DNA of 64,000 nucleotides from contig NZ_JACKUK010000046.1 in assembly GCF_025822765.1 (NCBI RefSeq), positions 1 through 64,000 of the forward strand, written 5' to 3'. The notes under the pieces are model-generated. The model had not been told where the DNA came from. It ran no database searches and was given only the letters and a program-made list of their open reading frames with translations. The stretch is from Mycobacterium barrassiae. GTDB lineage: Bacteria; Actinomycetota; Actinomycetes; Mycobacteriales; Mycobacteriaceae. Of the stretch, positions 7,855 to 16,834 are shown one piece after another. A program made the position numbers and the translations under genes. Numbering within the stretch: the first letter of the stretch is position 1; each line of letters opens with the position of its first letter.

Positions 7855-9036
7855 ATGACCGAGCGGGTAATTGACCGGGTGCACGCCATCGCCGACCAAC
7901 TGCGCGAGCAGGCCGTCGAAGCGGAGAAGATCGGGCGGCTCACCGATGCCACCGTCAAGTCGATGAAGGCCGCCGGGTCGATCCGGTTGCTGCAGCCGCG
8001 GAAGTACGGCGGATACGAGGTGCATCCGCGCGAATTCGCCGAGACGGTGATGGCCACCGCGGCGCTGGATCCGGCCGCCGGCTGGATCAACGGTGTCGTC
8101 GGTGTCCATCCCTACCAGATGGCCTACGCCGATCCCCGCGTCGCCGAGGAGATCTGGGCCGATGACGTCGACACCTGGATCGCATCACCGTATGCACCGC
8201 AGGGTGTCGCCAAGCCTGTGGACGGTGGGTACATCTTCAACGGCCGGTGGCAGTTCAGCTCCGGTACCGACGCGTGCGAGTGGATCATCCTCGGCGCGAT
8301 GCTCGGCGATGCCGACGGCACACCGCTCATGCCGCCGCAGATGCTGCACATGATCCTGCCGCGCAAGGACTACGAGATCGTCGACGACTCATGGGATGTG
8401 GTCGGTCTTCGCGGTACCGGCTCCAAGGATGTGATCGTCAAAGATGCCTTCGTGCCGACCTATCGCACGATGGATGCGATGAAGGTGATGGACGGCACCG
8501 CTCAGCTCGAAGCGGGTATGACCGAGCCGCTGTACCTGATGCCGTGGTCGACGATGTTCCCGCTCGGTATTTCAGCGGCGACTATTGGTATCGCGGAGGG
8601 GGCGCTCGCCGCTCATCTGGACTACCAGCGGGAACGCGTGGGCGCCAACGGGACCGCCATCAAAGACGACCCGTACGTGATGTACGCCGTCGGTGAAGCC
8701 GCTGCAGACATCAATGCCGCGCGGCAGGAGTTGCTGGCCAACGCCGACCGCATCTACGACATGGTGGCTGCCGGCCAGGAGGTCAGTTTCGCCGACCGTG
8801 CGGCGGGACGCAGGACCCAAGTGCGCGCCGTCTGGCGGGCGGTCTCGGCCGTCGATGAGATCTTCGCCCGGTCGGGCGGTAACGCGGCGCGAATGGACAA
8901 GCCGCTTCAGCGCTACTGGCGCGATGTACACGTCGGCCAGGCACATGCGATCCACGTGCCGGGTACTGTCTTCCACGCATCGGCGCTCAGTTCGCTCGGG
9001 GTGGACCCGCAGGGTCCGCTGCGGGCGATGATCTAG
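7855..9036 (+). CDS. HsaA-like flavin-dependent aromatic hydroxylase
   Basis: Protein of 393 residues with an acyl-CoA-dehydrogenase fold, close along its length to HsaA, the 3-HSA 4-hydroxylase of cholesterol catabolism. Shared segments include LLQPRKYGGYEVHPREFAET, YAPQGVA, GRWQFSSGTD, LRGTGSKD and the C-terminal HASALSSLG. HsaA uses reduced FMN from HsaB to hydroxylate a phenolic ring to a catechol. No HsaB-like reductase is in the window. The next gene is the matching ring-cleaving dioxygenase. AAGGA seven bases before ATG 7855 sets the start. Confidence 0.88.
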   Translation: MTERVIDRVHAIADQLREQAVEAEKIGRLTDATVKSMKAAGSIRLLQPRKYGGYEVHPREFAETVMATAALDPAAGWINGVVGVHPYQMAYADPRVAEEIWADDVDTWIASPYAPQGVAKPVDGGYIFNGRWQFSSGTDACEWIILGAMLGDADGTPLMPPQMLHMILPRKDYEIVDDSWDVVGLRGTGSKDVIVKDAFVPTYRTMDAMKVMDGTAQLEAGMTEPLYLMPWSTMFPLGISAATIGIAEGALAAHLDYQRERVGANGTAIKDDPYVMYAVGEAAADINAARQELLANADRIYDMVAAGQEVSFADRAAGRRTQVRAVWRAVSAVDEIFARSGGNAARMDKPLQRYWRDVHVGQAHAIHVPGTVFHASALSSLGVDPQGPLRAMI

Positions 9037-9062
9037 ATACCGGGAGCATCCGAAGGAGCATG

Positions 9063-9980
9063 ATGACCGACACCAGCCTGCTCAAAAGCCTTGGCTATGT
9101 CACCGTCTCGACCACTGATATCGACCGTTGGCGCCAATTTGCTTTCAAGACACTCGGTTTCGCTGAAGGAAGCGGCCCCGATCCGAATGCCCTCTACCTT
9201 CGGCTCGATGAACGGGCGGCACGCATCATCATCGTGCCCGGCGACCGTGATCGTGTCATCACCGTCGGTTGGGAGGTGCGCGACCATGCCGCGCTGCAGC
9301 GGGTAGAGGCCGCACTGGACGCGGCGGGTGTGCCGTTCAAGCAACTGTCCCTCGAGGAGGCGGACGCCCGCCGCGTCGAAGAGGTCATCACCTTCGAGGA
9401 CCCCGCCGGGACGACGCTGGAGGTGTTCCATGGCGCAGTGCTCGACCACAGCCCGGTCGTCACCCCGTACGGCGCGAAGTTCGTGACAGGTGATCAGGGT
9501 CTGGGCCACGTGGTGGTGCCCGCAGTGGACGTCAACGGCTTGTTCGAGTTTTACACAGATGTCCTGGGCTTCCGGTCTCGCGGCGCGTTCCGCGTACCCG
9601 TTCCCCCGGAGTTCGGCCCGATACGCGTGCGGTTCCTCGGGATCAACGAACGACATCACAGCCTGGCGATCTGCCCGGCGGCCAGCCTCAACGATCCCGG
9701 CCTGGTCCACCTCATGGTCGAGGTGGACAGTCTCGACGCGGTCGGCCAGGCGTTGGATCGGGTGAACGCCGACGGATTCCAGCTCTCATCGACGTTGGGC
9801 AGGCACACCAACGACAAGATGGTGTCGTTCTATGTGCGCGCGCCAGGTGACTGGGACATCGAGTTCGGCACGGACGGCATGCGCGTCGACGAAACCTACT
9901 ACACGGCTGAGGAAATCACCGCCGACAGCTACTGGGGTCACCAGTGGGTCAGTGATCTTCCCGCCGCGATGCGGTCATGA
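9063..9980 (+). CDS. HsaC-like extradiol ring-cleavage dioxygenase
   Basis: Type I extradiol dioxygenase (305 residues) with two vicinal-oxygen-chelate domains. The iron ligands His149 (GLGHVVV), His216 (LVHLMVE) and Glu267 (WDIEFG) and the active-site pair His199/His200 and Tyr257 are present, matching HsaC and BphC. It should open the catechol made by the HsaA-like enzyme, giving the substrate of the HsaD-like hydrolase. Two ATGs are adjacent; 9063 has the better spacing from AAGGAG (9053-9058). Its end overlaps the next gene by 4 bases. Confidence 0.88.
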   Translation: MTDTSLLKSLGYVTVSTTDIDRWRQFAFKTLGFAEGSGPDPNALYLRLDERAARIIIVPGDRDRVITVGWEVRDHAALQRVEAALDAAGVPFKQLSLEEADARRVEEVITFEDPAGTTLEVFHGAVLDHSPVVTPYGAKFVTGDQGLGHVVVPAVDVNGLFEFYTDVLGFRSRGAFRVPVPPEFGPIRVRFLGINERHHSLAICPAASLNDPGLVHLMVEVDSLDAVGQALDRVNADGFQLSSTLGRHTNDKMVSFYVRAPGDWDIEFGTDGMRVDETYYTAEEITADSYWGHQWVSDLPAAMRS

Positions 9981-11449
9981 CGCCGGTAAATCCAGCCGAC
10001 GTCACCCCGGTGTCGGCGTCGGAGGTCACGTCCTGGGATCACGAAGCCGACGTGGTCATCGCCGGCTACGGAGTGGCCGGGGCCGCAGCGGCGGTGGAGG
10101 CCGCCCAGGCCGGAGCCGAAGTGTTGGTGCTAGAACGCACCGGCTCCTGGGGCGGCGCGGCTGCGATGGCAGGCGGGTTCATCTATCTCGGCGGTGGCAC
10201 CCCGCTGCAGAAGGCCTGTGGCTTCGAGGATTCCGTCGAGAACATGACAGCGTTCCTCAACGTCGCGATGGGCCCGGGCGCCGACGAGCACCGGATCGCC
10301 GACTACTGCGCGGGTAGCGTCGCGCACTTCGAATGGCTCGTCGACTGCGGCGTGCCGTTCAAGGCCGAGTTCTTCGGTGAACCCGGTTGGGAGCCGATGG
10401 GCGATCAGGGCCTGATGTATTCCGGCGGCGAGAACTCCTATCCGTTCAACACCATTGCCACCCCGGCCCCGCGCGGGCATGTTCCGCAGATGTCGGATAA
10501 GAAGCAGGGCGAGGCCAGCGCCGGGTTCATGCTGATGAAGCCTCTGGTGGACACCGCGACGGCGGCCGGCGTCCGCGCCGTGTACGACGTCCGCGTGCAA
10601 TGTCTGATCACAGAATCCGACGGCCGAGTCGTCGGTATGCGTGCGCGCCGCTACGGGAACGAAATCAACGTCCGGGCCCGCAGGGGCGTGGTGCTGGCGA
10701 CGGGCAGCTTCGCCTACAACGACGCGATGGTGGCGCAGTACGCGCCGCGGATCGCCGGCCGACCCGCCGCCGCTATCGAGCAACACGACGGTCAGGCGAT
10801 CCGGATGGCGCAGGCACTGGGTGCCGACCTCGCCCATATGGACGCCACCGAGGTCGCCATCTTCATCGATCCGCAGCAACTCGTGCGCGGCGTGCTGGTC
10901 AATGAACGCGGTCAGCGCTACGTCGCCGAGGACACCTATCCGGGTCGCATCGGACAGCTCACGCTGTATCACCAGAACAACACCGCATACCTGATCATCG
11001 ACGGCGACGCACAGGAGGAAGCGATGGCGTCGCTGTCGCCGCAGATGATGATGCGCCCGCCGACCTGGGTCGCCGAGACCGTCGCCGACCTCGAGGCCGA
11101 AATCGGGCTGCCGCCGGGGGCGCTGCAGGCGACAGTCGCCGCCTTCAACGAAGGCGCTGCCCGGGGCGAAGACCCGCTGCTGCACAAGAAGGCGGAATGG
11201 CTGCGTCCGATCGGCTCACCCGTCGGCGCCATCGACCTACGCGAGAGCACCGGCGGGTTCACGCTCGGTGGCCTGCACACCACGCTGGACGCGGAGGTCT
11301 TGCACGTCAACGGCGAACCCATTCCGGGTCTGTTCGCCGCGGGTCGATCCACGGCAGGTCTTGCCGCATGGGGTTACGCCAGCGGTGTGTCGCTGGGCGA
11401 CGGCAGTTTCTACGGCCGCCGGGCGGGCCGCTCGGCAGCAAAGGGCTGA
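9977..11449 (+). CDS. FAD-dependent dehydrogenase of the fumarate reductase/KstD superfamily
   Basis: Flavoprotein of 490 residues with the dinucleotide motif GYGVAGAAAAVEA near residue 31, GGAAAMAGGFIYLGGG, and a C-terminal FAD segment ending AAGRSTAGLAAWGYASG. It is distantly related to 3-ketosteroid delta-1-dehydrogenases but lacks the KstD-type GGST-SGG segment seen in the gene at 32.4 kb, so its substrate is open. It overlaps the dioxygenase gene by 4 bases and ends the operon. Confidence 0.75.
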   Translation: MTPVNPADVTPVSASEVTSWDHEADVVIAGYGVAGAAAAVEAAQAGAEVLVLERTGSWGGAAAMAGGFIYLGGGTPLQKACGFEDSVENMTAFLNVAMGPGADEHRIADYCAGSVAHFEWLVDCGVPFKAEFFGEPGWEPMGDQGLMYSGGENSYPFNTIATPAPRGHVPQMSDKKQGEASAGFMLMKPLVDTATAAGVRAVYDVRVQCLITESDGRVVGMRARRYGNEINVRARRGVVLATGSFAYNDAMVAQYAPRIAGRPAAAIEQHDGQAIRMAQALGADLAHMDATEVAIFIDPQQLVRGVLVNERGQRYVAEDTYPGRIGQLTLYHQNNTAYLIIDGDAQEEAMASLSPQMMMRPPTWVAETVADLEAEIGLPPGALQATVAAFNEGAARGEDPLLHKKAEWLRPIGSPVGAIDLRESTGGFTLGGLHTTLDAEVLHVNGEPIPGLFAAGRSTAGLAAWGYASGVSLGDGSFYGRRAGRSAAKG

Positions 11450-11812
11450 GCCTCTCGTAGCCGTGCTTCTGTCGTAGCCGTACCGAAAACGTGCACGGCT
11501 AGAACCCGGGTGCCCGTCGCGAGCATCCGTGCGAAGGATTCGACACGCCGGGCTGCGGAGCGCGTCGCCGACCCGAGATAACGCTTCGTCGACCCTCGAT
11601 GATGCCGATGGCGCACGCGTGAACGACGCGACGATGCACCGACCTGCCCAGATGGCGCTCGTCGCCACCCCTGGCCTGCCTCATCACCGCGACGAGAAAT
11701 CAGAAGTCACTGAGCGCGGCGGTGTCGGTGCCTGTGGGGGCGCACATATTTCCGCAAGCTGTGTGACAGCGCGCACAGGCATGTGGTAGAACATCATTAT
11801 TCCTATTAGTCA
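11450..11812. other. Intergenic stretch with a possible terminator, no gene seen
   Basis: Nearly 400 bases separate the FAD dehydrogenase from the IclR gene. TAGCCGTGC (11458-11466) and GCACGGCTA (11493-11501) form a 9-bp inverted repeat just after the stop and may terminate the upstream operon. Between 11502 and 11790 I see only short frames with no recognisable protein or codon bias. The last part becomes AT-richer towards the IclR gene and probably holds its promoter. Confidence 0.5.
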
Positions 11813-11827
11813 TATTCCAAACTGGAA
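11813..11827. promoter_or_regulatory. Perfect inverted repeat, candidate IclR operator
   Basis: ATTCCA-AAC-TGGAAT is a perfect dyad with 6-base arms, 21 bases before the IclR start and upstream of its GGAGGG ribosome-binding site. TTCCA/TGGAA half-sites are common in IclR-family operators, so autoregulation is likely. Confidence 0.6.
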
Positions 11828-11848
11828 TGCAGACCGCCGGAGGGCTTC

Positions 11849-12688
11849 ATGACAACGACAGTCGAACAACCCACCCCGAGTGCCGTGATTGATCGCGTCT
11901 CGCTGGTCCTCGATGCCTTCGACGGACCGGGCCGGCTGACCCTCGCCCAGATCGTCCGCCGCACCGGCCTGCCTCGCTCCTCGGCTCACCGCATGCTCGA
12001 GCGCCTCGTCCAGTTGCGCTGGCTGCGCCGCAACGGCCGCGACTACGAGCTCGGAATGCGACTGGTGGAACTCGGCTCGCTCGCCGTGCACCAGGACCGC
12101 ATGCACCGCGCAGCCATCCCACTGCTGCACGACCTGCACCGCGCCACCGGCCTCGTCGTCCATCTCGCGGTGCTCGACGGGTCCGACGTCGTGTACCTCG
12201 AGAAGATCGGCGACAGGATGACCACCGCCATCCCGACCCGCGTCGGCGGCCGCCAACCCGCACACTGCGCTGCGGTCGGCAAGGCGATACTCGCTGATAC
12301 CCAGTCATCGGACACGGTCGATCTGTCGGCGGGGAAGACGAAGTACTCGATAAGCACCCCGGCTCAGCTCAACGCCGAGTTGGCTCGAGTCCGCGCCCAC
12401 GGTGTTGCCTTCGACAAGGAGGAATCGTTGGCCGGATTCGGTTGTGTGGCAGCACCTATCGGCAGCCCCGGCGAGGCCGTCGCCGCCGTGTCGGTATGCG
12501 GTCCCATGAACATGATGAAGTTCGACCAGCGACTGGTCGCACCGGTCCGGATGACGGCCATGGGGATCTGGCGCAACATCGAGGGCGGACCGCAGCTGGT
12601 CGCGCCGACGCTGCAGCAGGTACGTCCCCTGCGCGGCCGGCCTGTGCCGCGACCGGTGCGGGAGACGGCAGCGTTGCAGTACGCATGA
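11849..12688 (+). CDS. IclR-family transcriptional regulator
   Basis: 279 residues with an N-terminal winged helix-turn-helix (about 15-75; LAQIVRRTGLPRSSAHRMLE is the recognition region) and a C-terminal effector-binding domain (AHCAAVGKAILA, FDKEESLAGFGCVAAP). IclR proteins commonly control catabolic operons in response to a pathway intermediate. It overlaps the following esterase by 4 bases and so is co-transcribed with it. The dyad at 11813-11827 suggests it controls its own operon; other targets in this cluster are possible but I found no second exact copy. Confidence 0.88.
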   Translation: MTTTVEQPTPSAVIDRVSLVLDAFDGPGRLTLAQIVRRTGLPRSSAHRMLERLVQLRWLRRNGRDYELGMRLVELGSLAVHQDRMHRAAIPLLHDLHRATGLVVHLAVLDGSDVVYLEKIGDRMTTAIPTRVGGRQPAHCAAVGKAILADTQSSDTVDLSAGKTKYSISTPAQLNAELARVRAHGVAFDKEESLAGFGCVAAPIGSPGEAVAAVSVCGPMNMMKFDQRLVAPVRMTAMGIWRNIEGGPQLVAPTLQQVRPLRGRPVPRPVRETAALQYA

Positions 12689-13626
12689 CACAAGATCTCG
12701 ATCCGCAGATCGCCGAGCTGATCGAGCAGCTCGACTCGGGATTTCCACCCGTTCATACGATGACGGGCGCGCAGGCTCGCGCCGTCATCAAGTCCAGGTT
12801 CGTCCCGTCGCCCCAACCCGAGCCGGTCCACGAGGTCAGCGATCAAAAGATCGGCGGGCCTGGGGGTGACATCGCCGTGCGTGTCTACCGTCCCGACGGC
12901 GCAGGACTGCCGATCCTGGTGTTCGCTCACGGGGGCGGGTGGGTGTTCTGCGATCTGGACAGTCACGACGGCCTGTGCCGAGATCTCGCCAATCGAATTG
13001 GGGCCGTGGTGGTTTCAGTGGACTATCGGTTGGCCCCGGAACATCCATGGCCCGCGGCCGCCGAAGATGTCTACGCCGTGGTGACGTGGGCGGCGGACAA
13101 CGCATCGGCACTCGGTGGTGATCCGGCCCGCATCGTCGTCGGCGGCGACAGCGCAGGCGGCAACCTGGCGGCAGTCACCGCGCTGATGGCACGTGATCGC
13201 AATGGGCCCGCGTTGGCGGGCCAGTTGCTGTTGTACCCGGTCATCGCCGCCGACTTCGACACCGAGTCATACCGGCTCTTCGGAAGCGGCTACTACAACC
13301 CCCTCGAAGCGTTGCAGTGGTATTGGGATCAGTACGTCCCGGCGTTGGTCGACCGCGCGCATCCATACGCCGCTCCCCTGCACGGCGATCTGCATGGACT
13401 TCCTCCTGCGGTCATGGTGATCACCGGGCATGACCCATTGCGCGACGAGGGAATTGCTTATGCCCGGGCATTGCGGGATGCCGGTGTTGCAGTGAGTGAA
13501 TGCTCGTATGTGGGCGGGGTGCATGGCTTCATGACCATGCCGATGCTGGACATCGCCGGGCGAGCGCGCGCTGAGGTCAGCCGTGAAGTCGCGCGACTGG
13601 TTGGGGCAGCTCGGCCGGTGGATTGA
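12685..13626 (+). CDS. HSL-family (LipN-like) carboxylesterase
   Basis: Alpha/beta hydrolase of the hormone-sensitive-lipase family, 313 residues. It has HGGGW (82-86), GDSAGG with nucleophile Ser156, Asp250 (GHDPLRDEG) and His280 (GGVHGF). It probably hydrolyses a soluble ester or lactone, which would suit a pathway with two Baeyer-Villiger enzymes making esters and lactones; that is inference. ATG 12685 overlaps the IclR stop. The last 50 bases overlap the convergent reductase gene in antisense. Confidence 0.85.
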   Translation: MTQDLDPQIAELIEQLDSGFPPVHTMTGAQARAVIKSRFVPSPQPEPVHEVSDQKIGGPGGDIAVRVYRPDGAGLPILVFAHGGGWVFCDLDSHDGLCRDLANRIGAVVVSVDYRLAPEHPWPAAAEDVYAVVTWAADNASALGGDPARIVVGGDSAGGNLAAVTALMARDRNGPALAGQLLLYPVIAADFDTESYRLFGSGYYNPLEALQWYWDQYVPALVDRAHPYAAPLHGDLHGLPPAVMVITGHDPLRDEGIAYARALRDAGVAVSECSYVGGVHGFMTMPMLDIAGRARAEVSREVARLVGAARPVD

Positions 13627-14830
13627 CGGGTCCGGCGACCGCGCCATACCGCTGTTCGGGATCCAGCACGCAGTGGGTGCGCCCGAAAACCGTCACCATG
13701 CACTTGTTGTTGTGGGTGCACCGACTGCGAACCGAACTGTCGGCGATCATCTTGTTGACCAGATCGGGCTCACGGAGCAATGCACGGCCCATCGCCATGT
13801 AGTCGAAGCCCTCGGCCGCAGCGGTTTCCAGGTGACCGCGGTTGGTGATGCCGCCCAGTAGAACCAGTTTGGTGTTGGTCATCACGGGGACGAACTGCCG
13901 CGCCGCGGGCAGCATGTAGAGGTCCTCGTACGGATAGGAACCCATCGCCCGCTTGCCCATCAGCCGTACTGCCGGCCTCATCGCAGGTGGCATCACCGTC
14001 GCGAATTCCTTCACCGGGACGTCGCCGCGGAACAGGTACATCGGCTTGAACACCGACGACCCCTGGGTCAGCTCGATGGCGTCGAGATGGCCGTCGGCAT
14101 CGAGCAGTTGCGCGGTGCGCAGCGCCTCGTCGATCCAGATGCTGCCGGGTAGCCCGTCGTCCATATCGAGTTTGGCGATCACCGCGATCTGGTTGCCTAC
14201 CACCTCACGCACCCGTTGAGCGATTTCACGCACCAACCGCGACCGGTTGTCGATGTTGCCGCCGTAGCGGTCCTTGCGGCGGTTGATCAGCGGGCTGAGG
14301 AAGGAGCTCGGCAGGTACAGATGTCCGAAATGCAACTCCACCGCGTCGAATCCAGCGTCGATGGCGACCTGTGTCGCTGCGGCGAACTGGTCGATGACTG
14401 TCGCGATCTCGGCGAGGGTGATCGCCCGGCAGTAGGCGAACGACGTCGGGTTGACGAACCGGCTGGGCGCCACCGCGGTGACGCCGGTGAGCTTCTTCGG
14501 AGCGACGACGCCCGCGTGCCCCAGTTGGGCCGAGATCGCCGCCCCCGCACCGTGTACGGCGTCGGCGAGTCGGCGCAAACCGGGCAGGGCGGCCTGGCTC
14601 ATGACGATCTGACCGGGTGCGCTGGCACCTTCGGGTGACACGCAGCAGTACGCGACGGTGGTCATCCCGACGCCGCCCTCGGCGAACGACAGGTGAAAGT
14701 CGATCAAGTCGTCCGTGACCAGGCCATCGGGTGAACGTCCCTCCGACGTGGCGGCTTTGATCACGCGGTTGCGTAGCGTCACCGGCCCGAGTCGGGCGGG
14801 CAGCAGCGGGTCGTGCGCTTCTGCGCTCAT
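13577..14830 (-). CDS. Old-yellow-enzyme-type NADH:flavin oxidoreductase
   Basis: FMN-binding TIM-barrel oxidoreductase of 417 residues, with LPARLGPVTLRNRVIKAA at the N-terminus, SAQLGHAG, FLSPLINRRKDRYGG and FDYMAMGRALLREPDLV. Family members reduce activated C=C bonds of enones or dienoyl-CoAs. CTHNNKCM near the end recalls the cysteine cluster of the iron-sulfur members, but the extra domains of 2,4-dienoyl-CoA reductase are absent. ATG 14830 follows GACAGT by six bases, a possible leaderless start. It shares 50 bases of antisense overlap with the esterase. Confidence 0.82.
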   Translation of the reverse strand: MSAEAHDPLLPARLGPVTLRNRVIKAATSEGRSPDGLVTDDLIDFHLSFAEGGVGMTTVAYCCVSPEGASAPGQIVMSQAALPGLRRLADAVHGAGAAISAQLGHAGVVAPKKLTGVTAVAPSRFVNPTSFAYCRAITLAEIATVIDQFAAATQVAIDAGFDAVELHFGHLYLPSSFLSPLINRRKDRYGGNIDNRSRLVREIAQRVREVVGNQIAVIAKLDMDDGLPGSIWIDEALRTAQLLDADGHLDAIELTQGSSVFKPMYLFRGDVPVKEFATVMPPAMRPAVRLMGKRAMGSYPYEDLYMLPAARQFVPVMTNTKLVLLGGITNRGHLETAAAEGFDYMAMGRALLREPDLVNKMIADSSVRSRCTHNNKCMVTVFGRTHCVLDPEQRYGAVAGPVNPPAELPQPVARLHG

Positions 14831-14930
14831 CCGCTTACTGTCACTGGGCTGTGGAACCTGGTCAACGGCATCTCCCGGTGGCCGGGACCGCGCGCGAAGG
14901 TGTCCGCGGCAGCTACCTAACCTTGGTGGC

Positions 14931-15278
14931 ATGGCCGAACCCGTGGTGTTCGTCGTCGATCGGGTCGTCACGGCGCCCGGCTGCGCCAGGCAGTTCATCG
15001 ACCGGTATCTCGCCGAGTACGCCCCTGGCGCGCGTGAGCGTGGGATGACGCTGCGCGACGTCCTCGTCAGTCCCCCCATCTGGTTCGACGACCGGCCCAA
15101 CACCGTGACGATCACCTGGACGCTGCCGAGCGCACAGGCGTGGTGGGAGATGACATGGCAGGGCAGGCCAGACCCCACGCTGGGCCAGTGGTGGGCGCAG
15201 ATCGACGAACTGGTCAGCGAACGCAGCAGGACCGTCGCCGCCCCGGCCGCCGAGGTGGACGGACTCTGCGATGTTTAG
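14931..15278 (+). CDS. Small conserved protein, probable ferredoxin-like fold (NIPSNAP-like)
   Basis: 115 residues, unrecognised beyond its general look. Alternating strands and helices (VVFVVDRVVTAPG, FIDRYLAEYAPGARERGM, TVTITWTLPSAQAWWEM) suggest a dimeric alpha-beta barrel such as NIPSNAP or EthD. TAACCT seven bases before ATG 14931 gives a leaderless start, which is why the longer open frame upstream is not used. Its end overlaps the next gene by 8 bases, so the two are probably co-translated. Confidence 0.7.
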   Translation: MAEPVVFVVDRVVTAPGCARQFIDRYLAEYAPGARERGMTLRDVLVSPPIWFDDRPNTVTITWTLPSAQAWWEMTWQGRPDPTLGQWWAQIDELVSERSRTVAAPAAEVDGLCDV

Positions 15279-15885
15279 TGTGACCCGGTTGCTCGACGTC
15301 GAAGAATCCGACCGCGAGCGCATCCTGGCCGAGATCGGGGCCGCCGCGACAAGCAGCGGCGCGGTGCGCACTTTGGTCGCGCCGACACTTGCCGGTTCCC
15401 GCAACGGCGGCGACGTGCTGGTGCATCTGCGGTTCTCATCGGAAGCCGATTGGCGCAGTTGCCGTTTCGACGATGCCCTACAGGATCCGGCGATCACCCG
15501 GGTGAACGGCGCAGCGTATCCGGGCGTTCCGACGCGACGCGGCGACGGCACGGTCTACCGGACTCTGCTGTTGCGGGTGTCACCTGACACCGCAGCCGAC
15601 ACGGTGGCGCGCTTCGAGGATGAACTGGCGTCGATGCCCCGTTACGTTTCGACCATCCGCGCGTGGCAGCTCAGCCGGGTGTCCGAGGCCGTCGGCGCCA
15701 CGGCATGGACGCACGTGTTCGAGCAGGAGTTCACCGACACGGCCGGGCTGATGGGACCGTATCTCATGCACCCGATCCACTGGGCCGTCGTGGACCGCTG
15801 GTTCGACCCGGAGACCACGGAGGTGATCATCCGCGACCGGGTGTGCCACAGTTTCTGCGCGTTGACGGCCCCCATACTCACTTAG
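15271..15885 (+). CDS. Dabb-type (dimeric alpha-beta barrel) protein
   Basis: 204 residues in two similar halves, the second ending HVFEQEFTDTAGLMGPYLMH, a pattern of the stress-response Dabb domain. Such domains occur as small enzymes or accessory proteins in polyketide, terpenoid and aromatic pathways. Function is not predictable here. Translation is probably coupled to the preceding small gene, which it overlaps. Confidence 0.7.
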   Translation: MFSVTRLLDVEESDRERILAEIGAAATSSGAVRTLVAPTLAGSRNGGDVLVHLRFSSEADWRSCRFDDALQDPAITRVNGAAYPGVPTRRGDGTVYRTLLLRVSPDTAADTVARFEDELASMPRYVSTIRAWQLSRVSEAVGATAWTHVFEQEFTDTAGLMGPYLMHPIHWAVVDRWFDPETTEVIIRDRVCHSFCALTAPILT

Positions 15886-15903
15886 CGCGACACGTCTACA
15901 ATG

Positions 15904-15935
15904 CGCGAAAGCCTTCTGGCTCCGGGTGTTTCGCG
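15904..15935. terminator. Possible bidirectional terminator
   Basis: CGCGAAA (15904-15910) and TTTCGCG (15929-15935) form a 7-bp stem between the ends of the convergent Dabb and SDR genes. There is no U-tract, so support is modest. Confidence 0.4.
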
Positions 15936-15946
15936 ACTGCCCGCGG

Positions 15947-16834
15947 TCAGAGCCCGGCAGGCAGAATATTGGGGTTGGCGTTGGCGGGCGGTTCCAGGGG
16001 CGGCAGCATCGACCGGCCGTCGAGTGAGTGCACCTCCAGCTTCTGCGACCACGGATAGTGCAGGCTGAACGCCACCAGCCCGGTGCGTTGCTCCGCAGGC
16101 AGATGACACATCGCCAACACCGTCTCCGCGAGATACTCCACCGGCTCTGTGGGAAACGTCTCCGGGATCAAGCTTGCGGCACCTGGTGTGCGCACGGCGG
16201 TCGACGGGCCGACACAGTTCACGGCAATGTTGTCGTCGAGCAGTTCGGCCGCCACCCCCTGGGTGAACCTGTGCAATGCCGCCTTCATCGACGCATAGAT
16301 GACGTCGCCAGAGGTCTTGTTGTACTCCCGGTATGGGCGCACCGGGGCGACTCCGGTCACCGAGCCGATGTTGACGATCCAGCCGGCACCCTGTTTACGC
16401 ATATGCGGTACAGCCGCTTTGGTCAGCACAAACGGCGTCCGCAGATAGTGCTCGACAGTCCGGTCGAAGGTATCCAGTGACATCTCCTCGACCACGGAGT
16501 AGTCCGCGAAGCCGGCATTGTTCACCAGGATGTCGATGCGCCCCGTGCGATCGAGCACGGTGTCGACGAGGCGGTCGCGGGCCTGTGCATCCTCGAGGTC
16601 GGCGGCGACACCGAAGGCCGAACCGCCGGCCTGCTCGATCAGCGCAATCGTCTCGCCGATGGTGCCCGGGACGGCCGTGGCGACTCCGCCGCGGACCGAT
16701 GTCGACGGCTGATATGCCCGTGCGGTCACCGCCACGGTGGCGCCTTCGGCCGCCAACCGTTGCGCAATCGCCCGGCCGATACCGCGGCTGCTACCGGTCA
16801 CCAGGGCCGTTTTGCCGCTTAGCAATTGGGTCAT
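15947..16834 (-). CDS. Short-chain dehydrogenase paired with a Baeyer-Villiger enzyme
   Basis: NAD(P)-dependent SDR of 295 residues with TGSSRGIG (13-20), NNAG (105-108), Ser158, Tyr180 and Lys184 (YASMK). There is a longer loop before Tyr and a C-terminal extension. Its ATG overlaps the BVMO stop by 4 bases, so it is the second gene of that operon. It may supply or consume the ketone used by the monooxygenase. Confidence 0.8.
   Translation of the reverse strand: MTQLLSGKTALVTGSSRGIGRAIAQRLAAEGATVAVTARAYQPSTSVRGGVATAVPGTIGETIALIEQAGGSAFGVAADLEDAQARDRLVDTVLDRTGRIDILVNNAGFADYSVVEEMSLDTFDRTVEHYLRTPFVLTKAAVPHMRKQGAGWIVNIGSVTGVAPVRPYREYNKTSGDVIYASMKAALHRFTQGVAAELLDDNIAVNCVGPSTAVRTPGAASLIPETFPTEPVEYLAETVLAMCHLPAEQRTGLVAFSLHYPWSQKLEVHSLDGRSMLPPLEPPANANPNILPAGL

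Noticed and set aside
11502-11812. Short frames between the FAD dehydrogenase and IclR gene
   Set aside because: No recognisable protein, no ribosome-binding site and no codon bias; treated as non-coding.
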